The notes below the pieces were generated by a model, which saw only the letters and a program-made list of their open reading frames with translations, searched no databases and was not told the origin of the DNA. From Gnetum montanum (lineage: Eukaryota; Streptophyta; Gnetopsida; Gnetales; Gnetaceae): a DNA stretch of 64,000 nucleotides. The position numbers and the translations under genes are program-made. Shown here one piece after another: positions 21,985 through 34,099 of the stretch (within the stretch, counting starts at the first letter, position 1; every line of letters begins with the position of its first letter). The DNA lies in NCBI GenBank assembly GCA_015680685.1, contig MNCI01004165.1, positions 1 through 64,000 on the forward strand, given 5' to 3'.

Positions 21985-23330
21985 GTCATCATGTCAACAC
22001 CTACAACAATTGAAGAGGACTCTTCAACTAAACTTCCTCTAGCAATGCAACCCTTAACATTGGAATTTACTAATTTTTTTAAAGGAAAATTAGAAGGGAT
22101 TTATCCAATGAGGTTTATTGAACATCAAATTTATTTTATGCCTAGAGGTACCATCCCAAATGAAAGAGCTTATCTCATGACTTCAGATCAGAGGGAAGAG
22201 TTTCACAAGCAAGTATGTGAATTACTCTCTAATCGCTTCATTAAGGATTTCATTTCTCCTTGTGCTATTCTAGCTATAATCGCTACAAACAAATAGATAA
22301 TGAGATGAGAATGTGCATAGATTCTAGGATTTTCAATAAGATTACTATCAAGTATAGGTTTCCTATTCCTAGAATGAATGACATTCTAGATTTACTTGCT
22401 AACGCTGAAATTTTCACCAATATTGATTTAAAGAGTGGCTATAATCAAATTCATATCATATTAGGAGATGAATGGAAATATCCTATAAGATATCGAATGA
22501 TTTGTAAGAATGGTTAGTCATGTCTTTTGAACTAACAAATGCTCCAATAATATTCATGAGGGTTATGCATAAAGTTTTCAGGGATCTTATTGGAAAATGT
22601 TATATTATTTTCTTTAATGATATCTTTGTCTATAGTTTTAATAAGGAGGTACATGTGTAACACTTGAGATTGGTGTTCTCAAAGTTACATGAAGCCATAT
22701 TAGTAATGAATGCTAATAAATTTCATTTTATGAAGAAGAAAAATTGTCTACTTAGATCATGCTATTTTTAAAAACCTATTTTAAATGGACCAAAGTAAGA
22801 TAAAGACATCAAGGAGTGGCCTTTACCTAAATATGTAAGGAAGGTAAGATCTTTTCTTGATTTGGTTGGTTTTTATAGAAAATTAATTCAAAATTTTAGT
22901 TATGTTGCATGACATATGCTTGCTTATTTGAAGAAGAATTTAGATTGTGTATGGAATGAAGAGAAGGAAAAATCATTTCAATCATTATAAGTTTGTAGTG
23001 CTCCAATGCTAGATATTCCAAATTTTCCCAAGGCTTTTGAGGTAGAGATGGATGCAAGTTGACTATAGTTGGAGGGGTGTTATTCCAAAAAGGTAATCCC
23101 ATTGTATTTTTCTCTAAAAAATTAAATGAATTAAGGCAAAAGTATAGTTGAATTCTAGCTTTAAAAAGCTCAAAAAAGTTATTTGAATTACTTGTCATAG
23201 TGAAAATGGAGACTTTGAACTCTACAATATTTATGCTTGTAATAATTGAAAAGCTTAATAAGAGATTTGGAAGTATCTTCTATCTTTATCTAAAGTTCCT
23301 TAGATTATTAGTAGTGATTTCAATATAGTT
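21985..23330 (+). pseudogene. Reina-like chromovirus RT and RNase H remnant, plus strand
   Basis: The plus strand encodes GIYPMRFIEHQIYFMPRG (22099-22152), KYRFPIPRMNDILDLLANAE and DLKSGYNQIHI (22350-22470). The tether and RNase H follow: KEWPLPKYVRKVRSFLDLVG (22813-22872) and PNFPKAFEVEMDAS (23016-23060). This is the standard RT to RNase H order of chromoviruses. A shift near 22296 and stops break it. Orientation is opposite to the integrase end at 21400-21980, so the two pieces are either from different insertions or from one rearranged element. Confidence 0.75.
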
Positions 23331-24000
23331 GAAGGTTATTTAGATAAATTTAGTGATCTTCCTCCTAATATGTATTCTCAAGAAAAAGAAGATTGCTACA
23401 ATGCCTTGATTATAGATGGAAAGTCATTTACATTTAGACTTTTAAAATCTTTCTAGGTAGTCTTATTATATAACGTATCCTCCACAAGAATATTCTGTAC
23501 TAATTCTTTTAAGAAATTAAGGGTTGATTTGAAGTGTACAACATTATTTTCAAAGCTATAGTGTTATAGTACTACATGCACTATGGAAGGTGTTAGGAAA
23601 TCTAATTCCACCTTACTCCACCTTTTAGAATGCATATTCGTAAACTAATTTATTTTTGGAATCTCTATGATTGTTTGCTCAGGCTTGAAAAGGCTTTAAG
23701 AAACAATTGTAAAACCAACTCCTTATTCTTGCTCTTCATCATGATGGTGAGATCGATAGTACGAGAGTTATTAAATACCTTAACAAAGGTAGGTAGAAGG
23801 TATCCATAAAAGAAATGAGGAGTAGACACCATGTAGTATGATAATGACTACCCCTTCATCTCCATCTTCAAACTTGACAACTAGCATGCCCTTGTAGTTT
23901 TTTGCAACTAATCCTATTACAAACATTATGCAAATTGATAACTAAAGAGAGAGGCTAGATGGTTGATGATGGTTATTTCTCCTTTTATATTTTACCAGAA
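23331..24000 (+). other. Decayed continuation of the chromovirus pol
   Basis: The first 120 bp still suggest the end of RNase H (SDLPPNMYSQEKED near 23352-23395). Beyond that no domain can be assigned. Confidence 0.35.
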
Positions 24001-25990
24001 TCATTAGAGAACTTAGTCCTCCTGGTAGATATTTGATTATACATATCACTTATAATTTGGAGACATATCGTATTAAAAAATAGTTAGAGTTGAGTCCTAG
24101 TCCATCTCATATGTCTCAAATGTTTGGGCTTGTGTATTATGAATTGAGGAATAAGGCTTCATGTTGTGAAATGTAAGTCTCCCTTATGACAGCTTCAATG
24201 ATGGATGCTTTGGTGCCTCATTATTGGTCCTTGATGTTATAAAGAATTTTGGCACCTCATTATTAGACTTCATGTCTTCCCATAATAAGTTATGGTTATG
24301 CAATATGATTGTGTTGGCTCGGTGACCTTCCTTGGACTATATGATGTGTATGATGTAGATTAGATGGTGGACTCACTTTGGCGGAGAAGTCTCATCATAA
24401 GGATCTCTTCAATTTAATAGAAACATAAATGTGGTATGATTAGTTTTGTAGATATTCCTAACTTTGTAGGAAATATAGATTATGGGAACTCAAATGTTTT
24501 CCAAGGATTTGTAATAAAGTTTATCCTTATAGGTATTCTAAGTGCTTTCCTTTAATGTAAGTTACTAAAGAATGGTGCTTGTCCTACTTCCTTTAACAAG
24601 GAGATCATGAGGTATTTGCATACCTCAATTGATTCTTCCTCCAGATGGGTGTTGAATTTATGGTGGATGATGTGAATAGAGGACTCTCTAAGGATTGGGT
24701 TTCCTAACAATCTTTATATTATGTTAACATTTGAGAAAATAAACTTAATTTTGGGCATACTTAATAGTTTCAAATGGTAGAAATGTATGGGATGCCTTGG
24801 TTGCATCCTATAGAAGTTATTCAAATAAATTTTTGGTCTTCTCCATTGCCTTGGATATGGGAGTATGGTGTCCCATGATGGCATGGTTAGTGATACTAGT
24901 TCATCTATGGACAATAAGGTCAAAACAAATTGATCTACCTCTAAACCTTGTCTAGAAGGAGGACTTCATTCAAATTCCTTCCTACTAGCCTAGGATGGTA
25001 TTAATGATAATAAAATAAGAGAGAAAATAGTAGCTTATATGTGCACATAGTTATCTAGTGTATAGATGTCTAAAATAGTGAGACCCCATGGGTCTATAAG
25101 CTAGATGTAGAATCTAGGGTTTTGATAATCTTGAGTTTGTTTGTTAAGACATGGATTTCCTAGAGCACATCCTCTTTGAGATGTGATCTTAAAAGTCCAT
25201 TGCAAGGGCTGAAAATAAATTCTAACAAGCTTTCGAATTGATATGTAAAAACAAATATGGCCATAAATGGATGCTAAGAAGTCATTTGAAAGGGACTTGG
25301 TTGGATTTGTGAGAGAGGAGTACATTCTCTTAGATAGGTATGAGACTATGAAGGAGGAAAAGTTTCTTAGACATACTAAAGGAATGGATCTAAGGGACAC
25401 CTTAGTGTCATTGGTCCTTTGGGTTAGCCTTATCCCTCTCTTCATAGAGTAGGAATGGTTTCTGGATTCCATAAATCATTCTTCATATTTCATGCAAGCT
25501 CTTAATTGGAAGAATGTATCAAGTCTTGTGGTTGATACCATCCTTCAAGTCTAGTGTTATTTGAGTTGAGTGACTCCCTAGATTTGAAGAAGTTCATTGA
25601 TAAATAAGTATACTCTCAAAGCTTATCCTAGGCTCCATTATAAGGACATCGCTTCTTTTGTGTAGGGAAGAATTGTGAGAGAGGTCTTATGGTTTCCTTG
25701 GTTTTTCCCTATGATTTGAGGATCATGGAACATTCTAAGGTGTTTGTGCATGATATTCAAGTGTTGGAAAATCCACTATAACTTGGAAATTCCAAGAAAT
25801 AATAGGTCTCCATCCTACTATTCCTCTATTTGTCCTCCTCAGCTTACACTCACACTCAAAGAACTATATGGGGTCTAATTCTATGATGGTCATAAATATG
25901 TACATAGCCTAGATTGAATAGTCCAAGTTCAGCTCCATGTCAAACCTTGTACTAGATCATAAGGAGTTTGGAGGTGAGGTACCCATTGTG
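24000..25990 (+). other. Unrecognised decayed coding-like tract
   Basis: Short plus-strand reading segments follow one another with protein-like composition, for example MDAKKSFERDLVGFVREEY through LVSLVLWVSLIPLFIE (25267-25452), the continuation INHSSYFMQALNWKNVSSL past a stop, and IVREVLWFPWFFPYDLRIME near 25670-25740. I do not recognise a family. The minus-strand frames over the same bases look like shadows. It could be gag or an accessory ORF of an unplaced transposon, or a host pseudogene. Confidence 0.3.
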
Positions 25991-26679
25991 GATGGCTACC
26001 TAGAGGGTGGAATTTAAAGCTTACTATCTCAAACGTAAGCACCATACCATTGATTCCTTTGTTGAAGTTTAGAATCTTAAAAAAGTTAATATTACAAAAA
26101 CATAAAGCACATCATATTTCATCAATAATAAAGAGTCTCCATAACAATACCTAAAAGTAAAACCTAGTCATTTTAGTATGCCCTTGTAGCTTTTTGCAAT
26201 TAATCCTTAAAGGTTGAAAAATTATTGTGCCTTGGCTTTCTATTTCTTTTTAAAATCTTCCTTATTAAAGTGCATTAGCATAAACTAAATAACTACCTCT
26301 ATTTGAAACATAACTTAAAAAACAACTAGCTAAAAATGATTAGTCCATGGTATCCTCTATAGATATAAAATATCAATAAATTTTAATTAAAACTGAATCC
26401 ATGATATGTGCAGATTAAGTCATTTAGCCCTTGTGTGAAGGTGAAAGCACAACCATGGTTGTCGATGTATGTTGCTGCAATGATGCTAGATATAAAGAAA
26501 AACTTTTACAGGTTAGTAATCAAGTTTACTATTTTATATAGTGCTAAATATTTAATAGTAAAAATGAGGCATGAATAATGAGTCAATAGAAATATAAATG
26601 CTTAGGTAAATATTGAATATAACCAAAAGAGATAAATTGCATAGTACAAACATGGAAGACTTGAAGTAACTTTTATTTT
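25991..26679. other. Nothing recognised
   Basis: AT-rich sequence without a supported gene or clear repeat structure. Confidence 0.4.
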
Positions 26680-26930
26680 ATTAAAGTTGTAGAAATGTCA
26701 TCTTAGATGGTTTGTGCATATGCAAAGAAAATAAGATAAAAATGTTACTATAGCACTATTCCATGAAAGCTACCAAAATAAAGATAAAAGAGACATAGTA
26801 AAAATGATTGAAGATGATTTGAAGAAATTACAAATAAATTAAGATCTAGCTCTTTATAAAGGTGAATGGTGAAAAAGAACTCATGTAGCCAACTCCATTT
26901 TATTGGGATAAGGCTAGGAGTATAATGAGT
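26680..26930 (+). mobile_element. 3' end of an RTE-type LINE
   Basis: The plus strand encodes the C-terminal signature of plant LINE ORFs: RWFVHMQRK near 26709-26735, MIEDDLKKLQIN, then RTHVANS just before tttattgggataaggctagg (26900-26919). The DNA word catgtagccaactccattt followed by tgggataaggct is typical of RTE 3' ends. Only this 250-bp tail remains; the RT and endonuclease are absent, as expected for 5' truncation. Confidence 0.65.
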
Positions 26931-27329
26931 AGAAGATAACTAACATATATTATTAAAATGTTGTAGAAGAAATTTCCTAAGAAGAAAATAACAAATCTTC
27001 GATCAATCCTTATATGAGTAAATTAAACTACTAGTTTTAATTTTATGAAATTACATAGAAGACATGTTCAAATTATATGACTATTAGGCATATTTGTTAT
27101 ACTCAGGGATTTATTGCAATCGATATATTTTGCATATGTTAATTTATCTAACAGATCTTTGGATCTATATACATATGTAATAGAATTTTAGTTTCAATTT
27201 CAAATTTTTTATAACGTATCATGTTGGCTGTATGTCCCTTTCAAAATTTTTATAGAGTATCATGTTGACTATATGTCTTGGGATGTACTTATAATGTGGA
27301 TGCTTATCACCAAACTGATCATAGCCTTT
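26931..27329. other. Nothing recognised
   Basis: AT-rich sequence with an imperfect internal duplication around 27215-27265 (tatagtatcatgttg-like words). It may include the end of the F gag. Confidence 0.35.
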
Positions 27330-27949
27330 AAGGGCCTACTATTTTCCATTTCCTTAGTAAGATGCCTAGGAACTAGGGGTAATAGTAGGGTATGTTTCTC
27401 AAAAATCACCTCCAAACTTTCTACCACCTGACCCACCATATTTATCACTAGACCTCTTGCAAGGATGAGCTAGATTAGTTTTGTTCTTTTCTTGATTTTG
27501 GGGCTCTGTATCCACTACCAAACTAGTTGCTAATTCTAATTCCTATCTATAGTTAGAGATCTTACATGTCTTGATGTCCCACTGAACCCATGGTTTTAGG
27601 TCATTGAGGAAGAGGTGAAACTTTGTCTTATCATTTGGAATGAAAATTTGCAAGACCACTTCTTGGTATTCATGAAGATAATCTTCTAGCTTCCTTGTTT
27701 ATTAGAGATCTCTTAACTTCATCCAAGATTTGTCAATGAAAGTATCTATGCAGAAGTTTTCAACAAGAGTTATCTTGAGATCATCCTAAGTTTTGATCGA
27801 CTTCATGGCCATCCCTAACTTCATCCCATGAATAATACCCAACCACTAGGTTTATGCAACACCTTTGAGAAATTAAGAAGTGATGTTGATTTTAATTTTC
27901 TTTGGATAGTAATTCATTTTTAAAAAGTATTCCATCTCAAAAATAAAGG
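27330..27949 (-). pseudogene. gag: F gag, 3' part (Retrotrans_gag domain)
   Basis: The minus strand encodes MKLRDL, then TRKLEDYLHEYQEVVLQI and FHLFLNDLKPWVQWDI (about 27730-27575), the hallmark of the Retrotrans_gag capsid domain of Ty3/gypsy elements. A lysine/serine/glycine-rich tail follows to about 27400. The upstream part of the same gene lies at 36855-37640, on the far side of element E2. Stops and shifts are present. No pol of F is visible downstream. Confidence 0.7.
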
Positions 27950-28786
27950 TGATGAGTGGTGTGGTACCCCTATGCCCAACTATATTAATCACAAGCATTC
28001 AAGCACAATCCAGTCAAGTTCTACAAACCTTAAGTTTTCAAGTACACTAGTTCTAAGACATGAAATCTAATTGAAATAATCATTTGTCTTCTCAATTTCA
28101 CTTGTGAGGTACAAGTATATGGTTAAGTGTAATGGAGGTATATGATTTTTATCATGTTTTATTTTATAAGTTTAATCGCCTAAAACAATAATGAAGGTAT
28201 AGGAATTTAATATCTAATTAATTTACTACTTAGCTAGCTTAACAAAAGTGCCCATCTGGACTCTCTAGACACATCTGAAATGCATGTAGCATTGCTAGGT
28301 TGCCAAACATTAAGTGTTTCTGTGTTACCAAGTGCTACACATATGCTCGAAGTGGTCATGCTTATGTTCATTAACAACTAAAAATTAATTTCTTAATGAA
28401 GATGCATTAAAATAAAGTGCATGAAAATAAAATGCATTAAAGGAAACATTAATCTATTCTCAGTACTACAAGGATTATCAAAAGGATTTTTTTTATTCCT
28501 ATCATAGTACTATGCTCAGGTATATTAGAGCTTGAACAAAGATCTGTACATACTTATATTCCTACTAAAACTACTGAGAAAATATTCTAACTCTAAAGAA
28601 AACAAACTATAAGAGCTTTGCTATGCTATGACAAAAACTATCTAAAAATCATGAGCCCAAACGCTATATTTATAGGCTAGCATATACTTCACAATATCAG
28701 ATATTTGACATCAGGTCTTAGGCTTCAACATCAAGTATCCAATATTGAGGATCTGATATTGGAGCTAGTCAAAACATGATTTATCA
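27950..28786 (-). repeat. E2 3' LTR
   Basis: 837 bp, with terminal TGAT...ATCA on the plus strand as written. The TATA word, AATAAA-equivalent and R region align with the 5' LTR at 36026-36854. Confidence 0.85.
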
Positions 28787-29775
28787 TACCCGCATGATTG
28801 AATGAAAACTCATCCTCAAGTAAAGAAGAGGAGAAATAGGTTTCTTACAAAAAATTGGGAAGGTATGGGATTACTGACTAACATACAAACTCACTCAAAT
28901 GGAACAAACAAACTCCTAATTTCCTAAGTGTACAAATTACAATCTTCTACAAAATTGGGTGTCCATAACAAGAGAAGAGAATACCCTGGACAAAATTGAC
29001 ATCTACTCCTCTAGCAACTGAAGAGTGAGGAAGAAGACTCAGTAATCATGAAGAGTCCTCATCACATGGTGTTGCTACTACTGCTTCCTTTATGAGGATA
29101 TTCCTACTTCTAGTCTACACATTCCATCCATGCTTTCCACTGCAATCATAACAAAATCATGGATTAGTATGCAATGTGTAACATATAGCTTTCAAGTACC
29201 TTGTCTCATCAATGGTTACACTTGCCTAGGTTATGATTGTGATGGATAAATTTTGATAATAGTGTTAGCGGAAAGGCTGAAAAATATGGTGGAATAGATA
29301 AGCAGTCCATGAGAAAATTTTTGAAAAGTCCAAACATAATAAAATACTTGAGAAGGGTTAAAGAATTCACAACAAAGATAATAAAAAGATTTCATTAAAG
29401 AATGTTATGAAGGTGCACACATTAGGATGTTACTGATGGGGAAAACAAAAAGAGAAGTAGGAAGTGAGGAAGGGCTTTAGTTATAGGGGACCTTTAGGCA
29501 TGGATAACATGTCTTTCTAGTCTCATAACTAGTGCTTATAGCCCATTTATTTTGTCTAAGGGGTGTTATTTGAATTTCCATCATTTGTTTTTTTTTTTGA
29601 AATGGGAGCCACACCATGCAAAGACTTATTCATTTATTATCTCTAAGGGGTGTGCTTTGAATTCTCATTGTTTTTATTCTTGAACCACACCATGTAAAGA
29701 CTTATTCAACTTCCTTTTATTGGTCAACACAAAATGATAAGAAATCCATGAAAACACACATGCACCCAAGCAAGT

Positions 29776-29815
29776 NNNNNNNNNNNNNNNNNNNNNNNNN
29801 NNNNNNNNNNNNNNN
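29776..29815. other. Assembly gap of 40 N
   Basis: A run of 40 undetermined bases in the 3' non-coding part of E2. Confidence 1.
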
Positions 29816-29949
29816 GATGAGGTGTTTGTTGTATTTGTTGGCCTATGCTTATGGAAAGGTTTAACTTATTGTATGTTAACTAGTTGTTTCCTTTTTGGGT
29901 TCTCAGGTTTGTAGATCATCATGATCTTAGAAGAAAAATTTCATAAATT

Positions 29950-31050
29950 ATATAAGGTCCTTCCCACAACATTTAGAACTTAGTCCATTGAGGTACATGT
30001 GCGGGGTTCTAATAGAAAACCTTGTCTTCTTGTTGATGTTTAACTTTCTTGATTTTAAGGTCATGACACTTTTGTTGTATGCCATATGCAACTCATTGAA
30101 TGACTGGGCCACCAATCAATTTTTTTCTAGCAAGTTGAGATTCATTAATCTTTCTTTTTATGCTAGACTCAAGTCAAGGTCAAGGTCATAGGTTGTTGAA
30201 AGTGTACAAAGCTTAGATTGAATAGGAAGTGTTAATATTGTTTTGTACATATGCTCATAGGGATAGTATCCTATAGGAAGTTTAGATCTTTAGTAGTAGC
30301 CCTAAAGGGCATCATTGAGTTTTGTACTCTAGTCTTTCCTATATTTGCTAATAGCTCTTGTTAGAATTTTTGTGATTTCCCTATTGGTAACCTCAACTTG
30401 ACCATTGGCTTGGGGGTTGTAGGATGTTGTGAGTTATGTTCAAACCCTAGGTGTTGCATAAGTTTCCAAAAGGTAGTGCCTATAAAGTGAGTTCTATTAT
30501 TAGAAAATAATACATGTGACATACCAAAAATGTTTACAACATTTTTTTGTACAAGCCAAGCAATAGTAGAAGATGTATAGTTGATGATAGCTATTACTTA
30601 TACCCATTTCATACAATAGTCAATAGAAACTATGATGTATGCCTTTCCATTTGACATGGGTGTGATGGGACCCATGAAATTAATGCCCCATATGTTTAAG
30701 GGTTCTAGTGGTTGAATCCTTTGTTGAGGATCCTCTATTCAAGAAATTATTCCACCATCTTATTGGTAGTATTCACAAGAGTGGACATATTAATGAGCAT
30801 CCTTAAAAATTATTGGCTAATAGTATTCTACCATCAAGATTTTAATGGCCACGCATCTCCTAACATAGTGGCCTATACAAGGACCTTCATGAGCATCTTG
30901 AAGAATGTGTTAGTTGATCAACATCAAGGACACACCAATGAACTAGGCCATCAGCACACACCTAGTAGACGTGTCTATTAATCTTCATGAAGTATTTTAC
31001 CTGGTGAAGAAACTATTGTTTCTTTTAGTGATCCAATCCTTGTGGAATCT
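29950..31050 (-). pseudogene. E2 integrase remnant
   Basis: On the minus strand the core shows IDYCMKW (near 30635), followed by LFSNNRTHFIGTTFWKLMQ (30515-30459), where the second catalytic Asp of DNGTHF is Asn and the Gly is Arg. The C-terminal part (30120-29960) aligns with E1 9330-9600. Several stops break the frame. Apparent plus-strand frames at 30712-31159 are shadows of this gene. Confidence 0.7.
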
Positions 31051-31179
31051 CTTAGGTGATATTGTAGGTGAGAATGTCATCATACCAATTAGGATCATTG
31101 GGAATTTTTTTAGTTATAGCCCTATCAAAGAGGAATTTATCAAGAAAAATTTCAGATAGTGGATTCTCCTTGTCTTTGT

Positions 31180-32750
31180 TGTCCCATCATAACTAAGACA
31201 AGTGATCAGAAACCACATTCTTAGTGCCTTTTCGATCTACCATCATGAGATCGAATTCCTATAAGATTAAATTCTATGTGCACAAACACTTTGTATCCAA
31301 GCACATAGTGCCTAAACTTCTTTAGAGCAAACACCACTACTGTTAGTTCTTTTTCTGTTGTGGTGTAGTTTAGTTGTGCTCCCACAATGCTTTAGCTTGC
31401 ATAGTGGATATAGTATGGACATTTCTTGTTGTCCATCTATGTAAGCATAGCTCCAAAGGCATAATTTAATGCATTTGTCATGACATGAAATGGTATAGAC
31501 CAATCAGGTGCTTGTAGAATTGGAGTTCCTACAAGTCTCTCTTTTAGCTATTAAAATGCTTTTTCACATTCTATGATCTAAACAAATGAAGCATCTTTCT
31601 TTGTCATCTCTACTATTGGCTTTGCAATCTTAGAGAATTTTTTTATGAATCATCGATAGTAGCCAGTATGTACAAGGAATGATTGAACATCTTTGATGAT
31701 TTTTAGCTAGTGATTTATTACATAGATAACCCTTATTTTTTAGGGTCTACCTTAATTCTTGCTTGTCATATTCTATGCCTTATTACAATACCTTCTTAAA
31801 CCATTAGATGACTCTTTTGCCAATTGAGCCTAAGGTTTGTCTTAATGCATCATTTTAGTACTTACTCAAGGTGGTCTAGGGCTTAATCAAATGTAGCTCC
31901 ATAGGTAGAGAAGTTTTCCATGAAGATTTCCACATACCTACTGATTTGTTGTTGAAAAATGCTTAGAACCAGGTGTTGGAATATAGAAAGGGCATTGCAT
32001 AGACCAAATGACATCTTGCAATATGTAAAAGTCACCCAAGGACTCATGAATGTTGTCTTAGCTTGGTCCTCTAGTGGGATTTGGATTTGGTTATAGCCAC
32101 TATATATATCCAAGAAACTATAGTAGCAATGCTTAGAGATTGTGTCTAACACTTGATCAAAAAATGGTAATAGAAAATGGTCATTAAATATTTCCATATT
32201 TAGTAGTTGAAAATCATTGTAGCCCACCATTTACTACCTTTCTTAGGGATAATAATGAGTGGACTAACTCGTTCTCTATCTTCAATGGGATAAATGAACC
32301 CCACCTTGAGAAGTTATTCAATTTCTTCCTTGATGATTTGCTTTAGTTTGGAGTTCAATCACTTCTATGGCAGTCTCTTTATCTTCATGGCCAGATCATT
32401 GTAGATGCGATGCTAGTATATCTTAAGATCAATCCTTGTGAGTTCAAGATATGACTAGGCAAAGGCTACTAACCATTTTTCAACCACTTTTAACAACGTC
32501 TATTTTTTCTTTGGAGCAAGATTTACAAGATTATGACCAACTTCCCATTTTTTAAGGACATATATTATATGTTAGTCTGTAGCATTTTTAGTTCAAAGGG
32601 CTCTTGCTTATAGTTTTTAGTAATTTCCAACTCTCCCTAATAGGTATAATCATTTATGTCATTAGAGATTTGGTAATGAACTTTCTCAAGTTCATTCATG
32701 CCTACGACATATGTGCATGTTAGGCCCTCAATTGGTTTCATGCAAAGTGT
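31180..32750 (-). pseudogene. E2 reverse transcriptase and RNase H remnant
   Basis: The minus strand keeps a 115-codon open RT block (32230-31883) with DQVLDTISKHCYYSFLDIYS and QIPLEDQAKTTF, followed by the active site as IFMENFSTYG, so the catalytic DD pair is EN. The RNase H block lies near 31560-31290 (landmark LNYTTTEKELTVVV near 31382-31341). The RT is inactive by its active-site change as well as by stops. Confidence 0.8.
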
Positions 32751-32999
32751 GCTACTCTTAGAATCAGCGGTTAGCCACTGGGTGCCCTCATATTTTGTGG
32801 TTGCTACGTATAAACACCTTTGAATTTATGCTTTTGGTATACATTACTTGCATGTAGGGATGGATGCTTATTTCACTGCCTAGAGTTTCTACACACAATT
32901 GCACCCTGTGTTACTATTTGCGATGCATGGAACTCACTTCTTCTTGATCTTTCCAAATGCATTTTCTTTGGATATTTTTAGGGAAAGATCTCTAATGCA

Positions 33000-33480
33000 C
33001 ATTCTTGCATCAATGGTACTTAGCCTTACCCTTCCCATGATGATTGAGAAGTCTCCTTTATAGTTTTCTACCTTGATCACTAGGAAATTAGTAGGATAAG
33101 AGCACCCACAAATAGTGGTCACAATGTCTTCTCTAATCCCAATGGAATAGTGATGGATTGGTCTACCAATTCGAATATAATATTTATTTTCTTAAGAGAA
33201 GGAAGGTTTCATGCAATATACATCTCATGAAAAATTAGGTTGACATTGGAACTTGAGTGAAGAAAAGATTTGCATGATTCATTCCCAGAAATCTGCAAAT
33301 AAATAAGAGGACTTCCAAGATCTATGAACTTTGTGGGAAGGTTTCCATCATGAATCCAATTAGATATAGCATGAGTAAGCATCACAGTATGAATCCTATG
33401 AAATGTTTTGTTTGAAGGGAACTCAAAATGAATTTGATATAGAGCGAGATAGAGGAATAGGGTTAGCAATTATAGGTGTA
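33000..33480 (-). pseudogene. E2 protease remnant
   Basis: The 86-codon frame (33469-33209) ends CKSFLHSSSNVNLIFHEMY, where the retropepsin D-S/T-G should be; it reads H-S-S. Downstream VIKVENYKGDFSIIMGRVRL (33090-33031) matches the later part of the domain in E1, C and D. Confidence 0.65.
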
Positions 33481-34099
33481 TTTGAGGACTTAGGTGGATT
33501 ACATGATTAGAAGAAAGGTCTTTTCTTTGATCAAGTATCTAAACCTTTTGATTAATGAACCATTTGTAGATTAATAGCCTTGGTAGTGTTGTGTTGTTGT
33601 AATAAAGCTAGAAGTTCACCTTGCATTGGTGGAGTAGGTGGTAGCTATGTTGAGGGGGGAGGAAGATGTGTAGGAATAGGAGGAGGAGTAGGGTAAGAGA
33701 TGGTATCTCTTCTTGCATGTGAAGAATGAGTTTGATAATAATCAAAAGGGTGGTGGTGAGATTGAAAAGTAGAAACATGAGTGGTGGAGTCATGTGGAGA
33801 CAAGGGTTGCTAGACATAATACCCATATGGATCATGTTGTTAGTAAGGGCATTGCTATGTTGGTGGTGCCAGCATCCATGACTATGGTTGTTGCCACTAT
33901 TGATATTGCTCATATGGTTGTAGTGGGGTTCTACTTGGATAATACTATTATTGCTGGTGCAATTGCTTAGAATTGCCTTAAGGATAAGGTAATCTTTTGG
34001 GTGTTTACCTTTGTGCGAGGCATGAATTCAAAGCGTACACCTCATACTCCTATAAGCATGACACTATAGGGAAACATCCCTTAGGATGTTCATACTTGC

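Noticed and set aside
30712-31159. Plus-strand frames of 62-89 codons
   Set aside because: They are antisense shadows of the E2 integrase; the same antisense peptide pattern recurs over the E1 and D integrases (8521-8721, 55818-56267).
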